Assembly: GCA_029880625.1 (NCBI GenBank)
Contig: JAOUOA010000071.1
Coordinates: forward strand, 1-9,508
DNA: 9,508 nucleotides
Source: Spirochaetia bacterium
GTDB taxonomy: Bacteria; Spirochaetota; Leptospiria; Leptospirales; Leptonemataceae
Reading direction: 5' to 3'
Of this stretch, positions 1-6,193 are shown piece after piece (within the stretch, counting starts at the first letter, position 1; each line of letters starts with the position of its first letter). A program made the position numbers and the translations under genes. The notes beneath the pieces were generated by a model. The model saw only the letters and a list, made by a program, of their open reading frames with translations. It made no database searches and was not told the origin of the DNA.

Positions 1-394
1 GAAGGTACAGTTTCTTTCCTTCGGTATTTTTGTTTTTCTTCTTCCAACGGTAGTTCAGAGAATTGACGAAGTGGAAAAAGTCTACGTCGATACAGTATAT
101 ACTCTGGGAGCAAGCAAAATGGAGATATTGAGAACCGTCTACATTCCCAGCGTCATTTCGCGTGTCTCTGACGATATCCGGGTTCTTGTGGCCATCAGCT
201 GGACCTATCTGATTGTTGCAGAACTCGTCAATAAAACAGGTGGTCTCGGCGCCCTTGCTTATACGGCTGGACGTCAGAGCAGAATTGACAAGGTCTTTGC
301 AATTCTTGTTCTTGTTATCATTATCGGTCTTGTACAGGATAAAATTTTTGTCATCCTGGACCGTTTACTGTTTCCGCATAAACATACAAAATGA
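1..394 (+). CDS. ABC transporter permease, nitrate/taurine type (5' end missing)
   Basis: This is the C-terminal part of an inner-membrane permease of the NitT/TauT family (SsuC/TauC-like), which imports small anions such as sulfonates, nitrate or related compounds using a binding protein and an ATPase. The reading frame is open from base 2, so the gene begins upstream of the window; the in-frame GTG at 71 is internal. The visible part carries the EAA loop that contacts the ATPase: Asp-Thr-Val-Tyr-Thr-Leu-Gly-Ala-Ser, then Ile-Pro about ten residues later (roughly bases 89-150). After it come the typical segment with Val-Ala-Glu and Gly-Gly-Leu-Gly, and a last hydrophobic helix (Val-Phe-Ala-Ile-Leu-Val-Leu-Val). 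It ends 6 nt before the ATPase gene, so the two form one operon. The substrate cannot be told from this fragment. Confidence 0.9.
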   Translation, partial: KVQFLSFGIFVFLLPTVVQRIDEVEKVYVDTVYTLGASKMEILRTVYIPSVISRVSDDIRVLVAISWTYLIVAELVNKTGGLGALAYTAGRQSRIDKVFAILVLVIIIGLVQDKIFVILDRLLFPHKHTK

Positions 395-396
395 GG
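392..396 (+). promoter_or_regulatory. Shine-Dalgarno overlapping the permease stop codon
   Basis: TGAGG contains the permease stop codon TGA (392-394) and a GAGG core four bases before the ATG at 401. A ribosome finishing the permease would sit on the ATPase start site, so the two subunits are probably made by coupled translation. It is the clearest ribosome binding site in front of any main gene in this window. Confidence 0.6.
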
Positions 397-400
397 CATC

Positions 401-1372
401 ATGGGACTTTTTGACGACTATATAACAAACGTAAAATCTCATAAAAAGACTGAGCCGCAGGCGGCCGAATCTTCCGCGCCGCCCAGCGAAACAGCAAAAG
501 AACAAGCATCGGCGCCGCCTGCTGCAAAACCGGGAAAAAGCTCACCGGTTTCAGGGGGCGTAAACTTTAATAATTCGCATCTTACAGACATACTGGAATT
601 AAAAAACATCCATCAAACCTACGATGACGGAAATGTTACAATATTCAAGGATCTGTATTTTCTTCTTGAAGACAAACCGGAACAGGGTCAATTCGTATGC
701 ATTCTGGGAACATCCGGATGCGGTAAATCCACCCTGCTTCGCTACATCTGCGGTCTTCAGGACCCCACTTCAGGCGAAGTACTGATACATGGAAAGCCGC
801 GCACTCATGACAACAGAGTGGGAATGGTTTTTCAGCAGTATTCTTCTCTGCCCTGGTATACTGTATACCAGAATGTTGAACTTTCGCTCAGATTCCAGGG
901 AATGTCAAAAAATGACCGCAGAGATATTGTACTGAAAACAATCGAGCTTGTCGGATTAAAAGGTCATGAAGACAAGTATGCCCAGTATCCATCGCTTTCA
1001 GGAGGCCAGCTGCAGCGCGTCGCCATTGCAAGAAGCATTGTGGCGCGTCCTGAAATTCTGGTAATGGATGAACCATTCGGAGCTCTGGATATAAAGACCC
1101 GTCTGCAGATGCAGGAACTTCTGGGTAAAATCTGGCATGAAACAAAAACAACAATTTTATTTGTCACTCATGATATTTCAGAAGCTGTTTTTCTGGGAGA
1201 TGACATTTTTGTCATGAAGTCCAACCCCGGTGAATTCGTATATTACCACCATGTAAAACTGCCTCTGGAAAGAACTAGAGAATTAAAACGCTCCGACTAC
1301 TTCAATAAGCTCGTATATGAAATTGAAGATGAAATGATGGAAATGGATTCGCTCAGCAAAAAGAATCAGTGA
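401..1372 (+). CDS. ABC transporter ATP-binding protein, nitrate/taurine type, with N-terminal linker extension
   Basis: This is the cytoplasmic ATPase that drives the importer encoded with the upstream permease. All motifs are present: Walker A GTSGCGKST (103-111), Q-loop VFQQ (143-146), signature LSGGQ (199-203), Walker B ILVMDEP with catalytic Glu224 (219-225), and the H-loop His257 in FVTHD. The family match is to the SsuB/TauB/NrtD group, including a C-terminal tail after Pro-Gly (275-323) rich in charged residues. The odd part is the N-terminus. Residues 1-16 (MGLFDDYITN and a basic stretch) are followed by about 40 residues rich in Ala, Pro, Ser, Glu and Lys (17-53) before the ATPase fold starts near residue 64. 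Family members usually begin directly at the fold. The substrate is unknown. Its TGA overlaps the start of the next gene. Confidence 0.95.
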   Translation: MGLFDDYITNVKSHKKTEPQAAESSAPPSETAKEQASAPPAAKPGKSSPVSGGVNFNNSHLTDILELKNIHQTYDDGNVTIFKDLYFLLEDKPEQGQFVCILGTSGCGKSTLLRYICGLQDPTSGEVLIHGKPRTHDNRVGMVFQQYSSLPWYTVYQNVELSLRFQGMSKNDRRDIVLKTIELVGLKGHEDKYAQYPSLSGGQLQRVAIARSIVARPEILVMDEPFGALDIKTRLQMQELLGKIWHETKTTILFVTHDISEAVFLGDDIFVMKSNPGEFVYYHHVKLPLERTRELKRSDYFNKLVYEIEDEMMEMDSLSKKNQ

Positions 1373-1926
1373 TGATGAAAGCCGTTAAAATATCGCTGGC
1401 TTTCACTGCATTACTGTGGGCCGTTCGGTTGATCGATATTTTTTATCCTGCAGATCTGAACCAATTCGGCATTCTGCCGAGAACCGCCGAAAGCCTGCCG
1501 GGGATCCTTTTTTCGCCCCTGCTCCATGCAGATTTTATTCATCTTATCTCCAATACGTTCCCTGTTTTCTTTCTTCTTTTTGTAATCCTTTTTTTTTATG
1601 AAAAAACTTCTCCTCATGTATTTCTGACGGTATGGTTCCTGGGAGGTTTGCTTGTATGGAGCTTCGGACGAAATGCAATGCATATCGGCGCAAGCGGCCT
1701 GATTTACGGTTTTGCATCCTTTCTGGTTTTCAGCGGGATCTTCAGAAAAAACATAAAATCCATTTTAATTGCAATTCTGATTGTTGCCATGTATGGAGGA
1801 CTCGTCTACGGGATTCTGCCGCTTCAATCATGGATTTCCTGGGAAGGTCATCTTGCAGGCGCAGCGGCCGGAGCCGTAAGCGCATACCTGTTCAGAAATA
1901 AAGCCGGGTATATACAGGACAAATAA
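1372..1926 (+). CDS. Rhomboid family intramembrane serine protease
   Basis: This is a compact rhomboid of 184 residues that is almost all membrane. Rhomboids cleave transmembrane helices within the lipid bilayer using a Ser-His dyad. The key elements are intact: HxxxHLxxN in the loop/TM2 region (HADFIHLISN, His57 and Asn61), the catalytic serine in HIGASG (Ser108), and the catalytic histidine in EGHLAG (His160) followed by a small-residue GxxxG-like helix. The lead-in LPRTxxxLPGILFSPLLH is typical of a short bacterial rhomboid subgroup with six helices. The start is uncertain: GTG 1369, ATG 1372 and ATG 1375 are consecutive. I chose 1372 because it overlaps the ATPase stop in the coupled arrangement ATGATG/TGA. 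No strong ribosome binding site is seen, so translation probably depends on the upstream gene. The substrate is unknown; the operon suggests a link to the transporter, but that is inference. Confidence 0.9.
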   Translation: MMKAVKISLAFTALLWAVRLIDIFYPADLNQFGILPRTAESLPGILFSPLLHADFIHLISNTFPVFFLLFVILFFYEKTSPHVFLTVWFLGGLLVWSFGRNAMHIGASGLIYGFASFLVFSGIFRKNIKSILIAILIVAMYGGLVYGILPLQSWISWEGHLAGAAAGAVSAYLFRNKAGYIQDK

Positions 1927-1941
1927 CGAAAGGGAAATAAA

Positions 1942-1980
1942 GTGGCTATACGAAAGATTCGAGAATCTATATGTTTATGA
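1942..1980 (+). CDS. Possible 12-codon leader ORF coupled to the lipoprotein gene
   Basis: A GTG at 1942 has a good Shine-Dalgarno (AGGGA, 1931-1935, six bases upstream) and encodes MAIRKIRESICL before a TGA at 1978-1980. That TGA overlaps an in-frame ATG (1977-1979) of the following gene as ATGA, a typical coupling junction. The following gene itself has only a weak GAGA (1961-1964) in front of it. The mini-ORF may serve to bring ribosomes to the next start. No amino acid run suggests attenuation. Such short ORFs arise easily by chance, so this is a tentative call. Confidence 0.25.
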   Translation: MAIRKIRESICL

Positions 1981-2609
1981 ACATTCTTATATTCCTGCTA
2001 TTGTTAACATTTTCATGCAGGACTGCTGACACAGGAAAAAATGCTTCTCTTTATATTTCCTATGAAGATGAATCCGTATTCTTAAAAGAAAATATATGCC
2101 GCGATCTGTTACAGTTCAAGTATGAATTTCAGAAAAAAAATCCCGGGACAATAGTCTACCATTCCATTCTGCCGAAAACAATTATGCTCATTCGGTTCCG
2201 TCTCCGGTATTTCACATCCGCTTTCGGCTCCGATCCGGAAGAAAACCGTGAGATCGTCGGTAAATATTATCAGGAATTGGAAAATATGTTTCCAGAACTT
2301 GAAAAATCGCTGAATCTGAAACATGAATCTCCTGAAATCAGCGTAACGATACCTCAATGTGAAAATCCGGAAATGATTCTTTCCAAAATAAAAAAACTTC
2401 ACATTGAACACAGAGTGCATAGAGCCGACATGGCTCACTTTTCAGATATAATACTCCGCTCTGAAAACAACTCAGAAAAAAAAGATAAATATCACATCGA
2501 ATTCATAATCAAAACAGATCATGCGCTCTCAGATAATAAAATAAAAAAATTTCTGAAACAGATGAAATCACTGGATAAGAACAGTCATACAATTAAAATT
2601 TTACGGTAA
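1971..2609 (+). CDS. Hypothetical protein, possible lipoprotein
   Basis: I do not recognise a family for this 212-residue protein. It begins with a short hydrophobic stretch, MFMNILIFLLLLTFSC, which looks like a lipoprotein signal: Cys16 would be the lipid-modified residue, with Ser at -1, Phe at -2 and Leu at -4. This breaks the strict lipobox and lacks basic residues at the N-terminus, but would pass the looser spirochaetal pattern. The rest is soluble, charged and Lys/Glu/Ile-rich, with no further membrane segment, and reads like alternating helix and strand. The C-terminal third has the pattern of strands separated by Lys-rich helices. ATG 1977 is an alternative start (two residues shorter) and overlaps a mini-ORF stop. 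The gene is very A+T-rich (27-28% G+C in two sampled lines). If exported, it would sit on a membrane facing the periplasm or the surface. Confidence 0.65.
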   Translation: MFMNILIFLLLLTFSCRTADTGKNASLYISYEDESVFLKENICRDLLQFKYEFQKKNPGTIVYHSILPKTIMLIRFRLRYFTSAFGSDPEENREIVGKYYQELENMFPELEKSLNLKHESPEISVTIPQCENPEMILSKIKKLHIEHRVHRADMAHFSDIILRSENNSEKKDKYHIEFIIKTDHALSDNKIKKFLKQMKSLDKNSHTIKILR

Positions 2610-2629
2610 ATCTCTACAATATATATAAT
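2600..2629 (+). promoter_or_regulatory. Putative sigma-70 type promoter for the membrane protein gene
   Basis: A perfect -10 box TATAAT (2624-2629) lies 18 bases after TTTACG (2600-2605), which matches four of six positions of the -35 consensus. Transcription would start near 2636 and give a leader of about 39 nt before the ATG at 2675. The -35 overlaps the last codons of the upstream gene. The stretch is A+T-rich, so chance matches are possible. Confidence 0.4.
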
Positions 2630-2674
2630 ATTCAATGACTTAAATCAACATGAGGGCTGAAAAGAAAATTTATT

Positions 2675-3319
2675 ATGTATCTGCATCCTATTCTAAAAGG
2701 TTTTATCGCTTTTATTCCGCCATGGATCATTTTATTCCTTGCGGATTTATATTCGTTACAAATGCAGGCAGAATCTTTTGGCTATCCTTTTCAATATAGT
2801 CCAATGCATTCAGGTATCATCGGAATTCTCTGTTTGTTTACCGGGGGAATGCTGGGCACCTTTGCAGGCCGAATCCGGACGCATCGCAGGTTAAAGCTGA
2901 CAGCCGGGACGCTCATCATCTACTGGGTGGATGCTTTGATGGTTGCCGCAGTAATCATTTCTCTGGGCGAAAAATTAAGTCTTTCAGAAAAACTGACAGG
3001 CACACTCTGGCTGGGATCTGTGGGAGCTCTAATTTTCGCTATTTTTGTATGCCCTGTACTGCTCGTTGCGGCCCTCATTCTGGAAATCTGGACAAGGGAT
3101 GATCTGAAAAGCGGAATCAAAAATGTTCAATGCGGTACCATCCAGAAAAAAAGAGAAGCCATGGGAAGATACGGTAATCTGCATTTTATTACATTTCTGG
3201 ATAAAGAATATACCGTCGATGTTACCACATTCACCCGTTTTGATGCCGGCGATAAGGTCGAAATTTCATTTTCGGATAAAGGGCGTGCAGTTTTAGGGAT
3301 AAAAAAATCTGACGCCTGA
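2675..3319 (+). CDS. Four-helix membrane protein with C-terminal beta-rich cytoplasmic or periplasmic domain
   Basis: This 214-residue protein is not assigned to a named family. Four hydrophobic segments are visible at about 9-29, 46-66, 77-97 and 113-137. A basic segment between helices 2 and 3 (RIRTHRRLK, 66-74) suggests that this loop is cytoplasmic. With four helices the C-terminus would be on the same side as the N-terminus. The C-terminal 75 residues are soluble and look like a small beta barrel: a strand starting CGTIQKKREA, then a Gly-Arg-Tyr-Gly turn, FITFLDKEYTVD, and FDAGDKVEISFSDKGRAVLGIKK. The Gly-Asp-Lys-Val followed by a closing strand resembles the OB/SH3-like C-terminal domains of NfeD- or DUF3592-type membrane proteins. 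This is a resemblance in pattern only. The ribosome binding site is weak (AAAGAAAA). Its sampled G+C (about 53% in one line) is well above that of the two flanking hypothetical genes. Confidence 0.75.
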   Translation: MYLHPILKGFIAFIPPWIILFLADLYSLQMQAESFGYPFQYSPMHSGIIGILCLFTGGMLGTFAGRIRTHRRLKLTAGTLIIYWVDALMVAAVIISLGEKLSLSEKLTGTLWLGSVGALIFAIFVCPVLLVAALILEIWTRDDLKSGIKNVQCGTIQKKREAMGRYGNLHFITFLDKEYTVDVTTFTRFDAGDKVEISFSDKGRAVLGIKKSDA

Positions 3320-3375
3320 ATTCAGAATCATGAAAGATTTTTCACGTATGAAACTGTCCTGCATTTAACTTGTTT

Positions 3376-3441
3376 TCCTGCGAAGAACCAGCATGTCCGC
3401 TCCTGTCATCAAGTTTGATTCCAAAATCTTCTTTTGCAGGA
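3376..3441 (+). other. Imperfect stem-loop in the 258-base gap, followed by a T-rich run
   Basis: The gap 3320-3577 has no convincing gene in any frame. Within it, TCCTGC-G-AAGAA (3376-3387) pairs with TTCTT-TT-GCAGGA (3429-3441), giving 11 base pairs with one small internal asymmetry. The loop is 41 bases and itself contains the palindrome ATCAAGTTTGAT. A T-rich and CT-rich run follows (about 3446-3460, including six Ts). It could be a terminator-like or structured 3' end of the membrane protein transcript, or a small structured RNA, or chance pairing. Confidence 0.25.
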
Positions 3442-3542
3442 TTTAAATTTTTTCTCTCTCATATTCCCGACAGCTATAAATTGATTTAAGTATGCTGCAT
3501 CTCTTTTTCGGAAAATTGTTTCTGAAAACCGGATACTTTTGA

Positions 3543-3570
3543 TTGACATTTTTGTTATTTATTCAATAAT
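3543..3570 (+). promoter_or_regulatory. Near-consensus promoter immediately before the HExxH protein gene
   Basis: A perfect -35 TTGACA (3543-3548) is followed after 16 bases by AATAAT (3565-3570), five of six matches to the -10 consensus. The expected transcription start is at about 3576-3578, essentially at the ATG at 3578. The mRNA would then have no leader. No Shine-Dalgarno lies before that ATG (the bases are ATTTCAGAT), which fits a leaderless start. This is the best-scoring promoter I see in the window. Confidence 0.55.
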
Positions 3571-3577
3571 TTCAGAT

Positions 3578-4735
3578 ATGAAATATTCATTATTTATTTT
3601 ACTGCTATTTTTCATTTCCAGTTCTGTTTTCGGCCAGAGTTTCCCCATTCCAGGAGGCAGTAAAAATTCCACAGTAATAATTTACGGAGGGAATTCTAGA
3701 AATAAGGATTTTTCATTTCAGAAAACTTCAGAAAAATTTCTGTACAGAGACATGAATACTTCTCACCTGAAAAAAAATTACAATCCAAAATCATCCGATA
3801 CGAATTTTGTTTTATATGTTGCTAAAAATTATTCTCCTGATGCATATTATATCCTCTCCCGATGCAAATATGATATCATGAAATTTCATAACGGCAATTT
3901 TTCCGACAACAGAAAAGACAGCATCATGGCAAGTTTCCAAACCATGGTCCATGAATGCCATCACAGCCTGGACAGTACCGTTGGACCTGTTCTTATGAAT
4001 CTGAGCGGCGTCTCTCCATCGGTTGAGGATCTGTTGCGGGGCAATACAATTAAAATGCCCACCTCCATTTATATTAAAAAACAAGATTTTTTATTTGTTC
4101 ATCCTTCAGAAATTTTCCCGTCAAAAAAAATTTTACCATTTCTTCCTGATTATTTAAAAGTTAAAAACCTTCCGTCATCAGCCAGAATTGATATATATAT
4201 TAATTCAAAAACTCCGTATGATTCGACGCAAAACCTGGGAATTTACGGCCTTCTTGAAGAATTCAGCGCATATTACCAGGGAATGAAAGCAATGCATGAC
4301 ATTCGAAAATATTATGCGAATGACTCTCATCATTCATCAAAAAAAACTTCCGCGATCAGCTATTTAGCTCTGCCCTTTGGAAATATTTACAGCGGCCGTG
4401 AATTTAAAATTTTCATACTCACCTATCTTACCCATGCAAAAAGGAAACATCCTGAAGTTTACAAAGGGATCCTCAATAATGAATCGTTTATAAAAGCATT
4501 TTTTGAAGTTGATCAGAATTTTGAAAATCTTATAATTGATGTCAAATCCTACCGGAAAGAACTTCTGAAAAATCTCAAAAAATTAGGCGCTGACGTTAAA
4601 ATCGATGAAGATATTATTAAAATTGATAAACAATATATTTACGACTACCTGCGGTTTCCGGAGGCATATGAAAAGGCTCTCAACCAGAAAGAGTTAAAAG
4701 ATATGATGAAAACCCTTGAGGCGAAAAGAAAGTAA
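3578..4735 (+). CDS. Secreted HExxH-motif protein, probable zinc metallopeptidase
   Basis: The protein has 385 residues with a clear signal peptide, MKYSLFILLLFFISSSVFG, cleaved most likely before Gln20. Its core motif is VHECHHSLDS (124-133), an intact HExxH with His125 and His129 as metal ligands and Glu126 as the catalytic base. About 100 residues later LLEEFSAYYQG (225-235) offers Glu227 or Glu228 as a third ligand, which would make it a gluzincin. The pattern HExxHxxD plus EEFxA recalls the anthrax lethal factor/PPEP-1 fold, but the spacing here is about twice as long and I cannot assign a MEROPS family. The C-terminal 70 residues are Lys/Glu-rich helices. An in-frame TTG at 3539 would add 13 residues before the signal peptide and is rejected, because it lies before the promoter's -10 box. 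The gene is A+T-rich. Its targets are unknown; export to the periplasm or beyond is expected. Confidence 0.75.
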   Translation: MKYSLFILLLFFISSSVFGQSFPIPGGSKNSTVIIYGGNSRNKDFSFQKTSEKFLYRDMNTSHLKKNYNPKSSDTNFVLYVAKNYSPDAYYILSRCKYDIMKFHNGNFSDNRKDSIMASFQTMVHECHHSLDSTVGPVLMNLSGVSPSVEDLLRGNTIKMPTSIYIKKQDFLFVHPSEIFPSKKILPFLPDYLKVKNLPSSARIDIYINSKTPYDSTQNLGIYGLLEEFSAYYQGMKAMHDIRKYYANDSHHSSKKTSAISYLALPFGNIYSGREFKIFILTYLTHAKRKHPEVYKGILNNESFIKAFFEVDQNFENLIIDVKSYRKELLKNLKKLGADVKIDEDIIKIDKQYIYDYLRFPEAYEKALNQKELKDMMKTLEAKRK

Positions 4736-4898
4736 TTCTACAGTTTCTAAACTGAAAAACGATATAAAAGTGAATTCCTGACCAACCAGCCGTTTCAGAG
4801 CAGTCATTTTACAACAACTTCAGATCCCATAATCCATTCGTTAATGAATCGATCAAAAAATACTTGAATGATCAGGGCCATAACTCTGTATTCTCATT
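4736..4898 (+). other. Intergenic region before serB, no clear signals
   Basis: These 163 bases contain no plausible gene. A small inverted repeat CAGTT-TCTA-AACTG (4741-4754) starts a few bases after the protease stop codon but is not followed by a T-run, so it is a poor terminator. No convincing -35/-10 pair was found close to the serB start, and no Shine-Dalgarno precedes that ATG (bases TGTATTCTCATT). Confidence 0.4.
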
Positions 4899-6128
4899 AT
4901 GAAAGAAATTGTTCTTATTACAATCTCAGGTCAGGACCGTCCGGGCATTACTGCTGAGATAACAGGCGTCCTTGCGAAATATAACGTAACCGTTCTTGAT
5001 ATCGGTCAGTCTGTAAATCATCATGCCCTGTCTCTGGGGCTTTTAATTGAATCGTCCTCAGAGCTTTCAGGTTGTTCTCTTTTCAAGGACCTCCTTTTTA
5101 AAGGTCACGAACTCAACTTAATAGTTCGTTTTACCCCGGTATCGGAAGAAGATTACGAAAGCTGGGTAGCGGGTCAGGGACGCCCCCGTCATATTGTCAC
5201 CCTTCTCGGACGCCAGATTACAGCACGGCATCTGGCAGGCGTCAGCGAGATCGTATCAAAACTTGGTTTTAATATTGAAGAAATTGTAAGACTTTCCGGA
5301 AGGATTTCACTTGCAAAACCAGAAACCAACCGCCACGGAGCTTCCATTCAGCTGACCCTCAGCGGCCAGGCAGACGATGTTCCAGCCATGCATGGCGAAT
5401 TTTTCAAGGTTTCACAAAATCTGGGTATTGATGTGGCCGTTCAGGAGGACAATCTATACAGACGCAGCCGCCGCCTTGTCTGTTTTGATATGGACTCTAC
5501 TTTGATTCAGACTGAAGTAATCGATGAACTGGCTCTCAGAGCGGGAGTCGGCGAACAGGTTTCAGCCATTACAGAATCTGCCATGCGGGGAGAGCTGGAT
5601 TTTTCTGAAAGTTTTCGCAAACGTATGGCGCTTCTTGAGGGACTGGAAGAATCTGTGCTGAAAGAGATTGCCGAAAAGCTTCCCCTTACCGACGGCGCCG
5701 AGAAATTAATTAAAACATTCCGTCATTTTGGCTACAAAGTAGCGATCCTTTCTGGCGGATTTACTTATTTTGCAAACCATCTGAAAGAAACAATCGGCAT
5801 TGATTATGTATATGCAAATGAGCTGGATATTAAAAATGGGAAACTGACCGGCAAAGTTAAAGGCAGCATCATTGACGGGAATCAAAAAGCGAAACTATTA
5901 ATTCAACTTGCTGAAAAAGAAGGAATCAATCCTGAACAGGTAATTGCCGTTGGTGATGGCGCAAACGATCTTCCCATGCTCTCCATAGCCGGCCTTGGAA
6001 TTGCATTTCATGCAAAACCCATTGTTAAAGAAAAAGCCAGACATTCCATTGCAACACTCGGGCTTGACTCGATATTATATCTTCTAGGAATGCGTGATAT
6101 TGACCTGGAAAAACTGGATCTGGATTGA
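4899..6128 (+). CDS. serB: Phosphoserine phosphatase SerB with N-terminal ACT domains
   Basis: This cytoplasmic enzyme hydrolyses O-phospho-L-serine to L-serine and phosphate, the last step of serine synthesis from 3-phosphoglycerate. The N-terminal half holds an ACT domain (about 1-80, with GQDRPGITAEITG) and a second ACT-like region (about 95-185), where amino acids may bind to regulate activity. The HAD phosphatase domain starts near 190: motif I FDMDSTL with nucleophile Asp197 and acid/base Asp199, Glu206 and Arg242 in the substrate-binding positions, motif II Ser285-Gly-Gly, the motif III lysine in NQKAK (about 330), and motif IV GDGANDLP (352-359) for magnesium. The length of 409 matches the two-ACT SerB type. 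The start is firm because residues 1-15 align with the expected ACT start and a stop codon lies 18 bases upstream in frame. No Shine-Dalgarno is visible. It is followed after 65 bases by ppnN. Confidence 0.97.
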   Translation: MKEIVLITISGQDRPGITAEITGVLAKYNVTVLDIGQSVNHHALSLGLLIESSSELSGCSLFKDLLFKGHELNLIVRFTPVSEEDYESWVAGQGRPRHIVTLLGRQITARHLAGVSEIVSKLGFNIEEIVRLSGRISLAKPETNRHGASIQLTLSGQADDVPAMHGEFFKVSQNLGIDVAVQEDNLYRRSRRLVCFDMDSTLIQTEVIDELALRAGVGEQVSAITESAMRGELDFSESFRKRMALLEGLEESVLKEIAEKLPLTDGAEKLIKTFRHFGYKVAILSGGFTYFANHLKETIGIDYVYANELDIKNGKLTGKVKGSIIDGNQKAKLLIQLAEKEGINPEQVIAVGDGANDLPMLSIAGLGIAFHAKPIVKEKARHSIATLGLDSILYLLGMRDIDLEKLDLD

Positions 6129-6137
6129 AAAAAATTG

Positions 6138-6166
6138 TTTATAGACATAATTGACAGAGATAAAAT
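6138..6166 (+). promoter_or_regulatory. Putative promoter for ppnN
   Basis: TTTATA (6138-6143, four of six matches to -35) and TAAAAT (6161-6166, five of six to -10) are separated by the ideal 17 bases, giving a start near 6173 and a leader of about 20 nt. A perfect TTGACA also sits at 6151-6156 but has no good -10 box at the right distance. The 65-base gap after serB therefore probably allows independent expression of ppnN, though read-through from serB is also possible. Confidence 0.35.
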
Positions 6167-6193
6167 ACACATACTTTCAAGTGATCGAATTCC

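Noticed and set aside
1956..1967. GATTC-GA-GAATC as an intrinsic terminator after the rhomboid gene.
   Set aside because: The two-base spacer cannot form a normal hairpin loop, and no T-run follows.
3365..3445. Possible minus-strand gene remnant reading ILESNLMTGADMLVLRRKTS.
   Set aside because: Only about 25 codons are open, with a stop directly upstream and no recognised similarity; too short to call a pseudogene.
3539..3577. TTG start that would extend the HExxH protein by 13 residues.
   Set aside because: It would place extra residues before a complete signal peptide and would start upstream of the -10 box of the nearby promoter; ATG 3578 fits better.
3812..4084. 90-codon open frame on the minus strand inside the HExxH gene.
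   Set aside because: It is antisense to a well-supported protein with signal peptide and HExxH motif, and its translation shows no domain or coding character.
4741..4754. CAGTT-TCTA-AACTG as a terminator after the HExxH gene.
   Set aside because: The stem is only five weak base pairs and is followed by As rather than Ts.
6151..6156. Perfect TTGACA before ppnN as the -35 box.
   Set aside because: No -10 box of more than three or four matches lies 15-19 bases downstream; the TTTATA/TAAAAT pair is better spaced.
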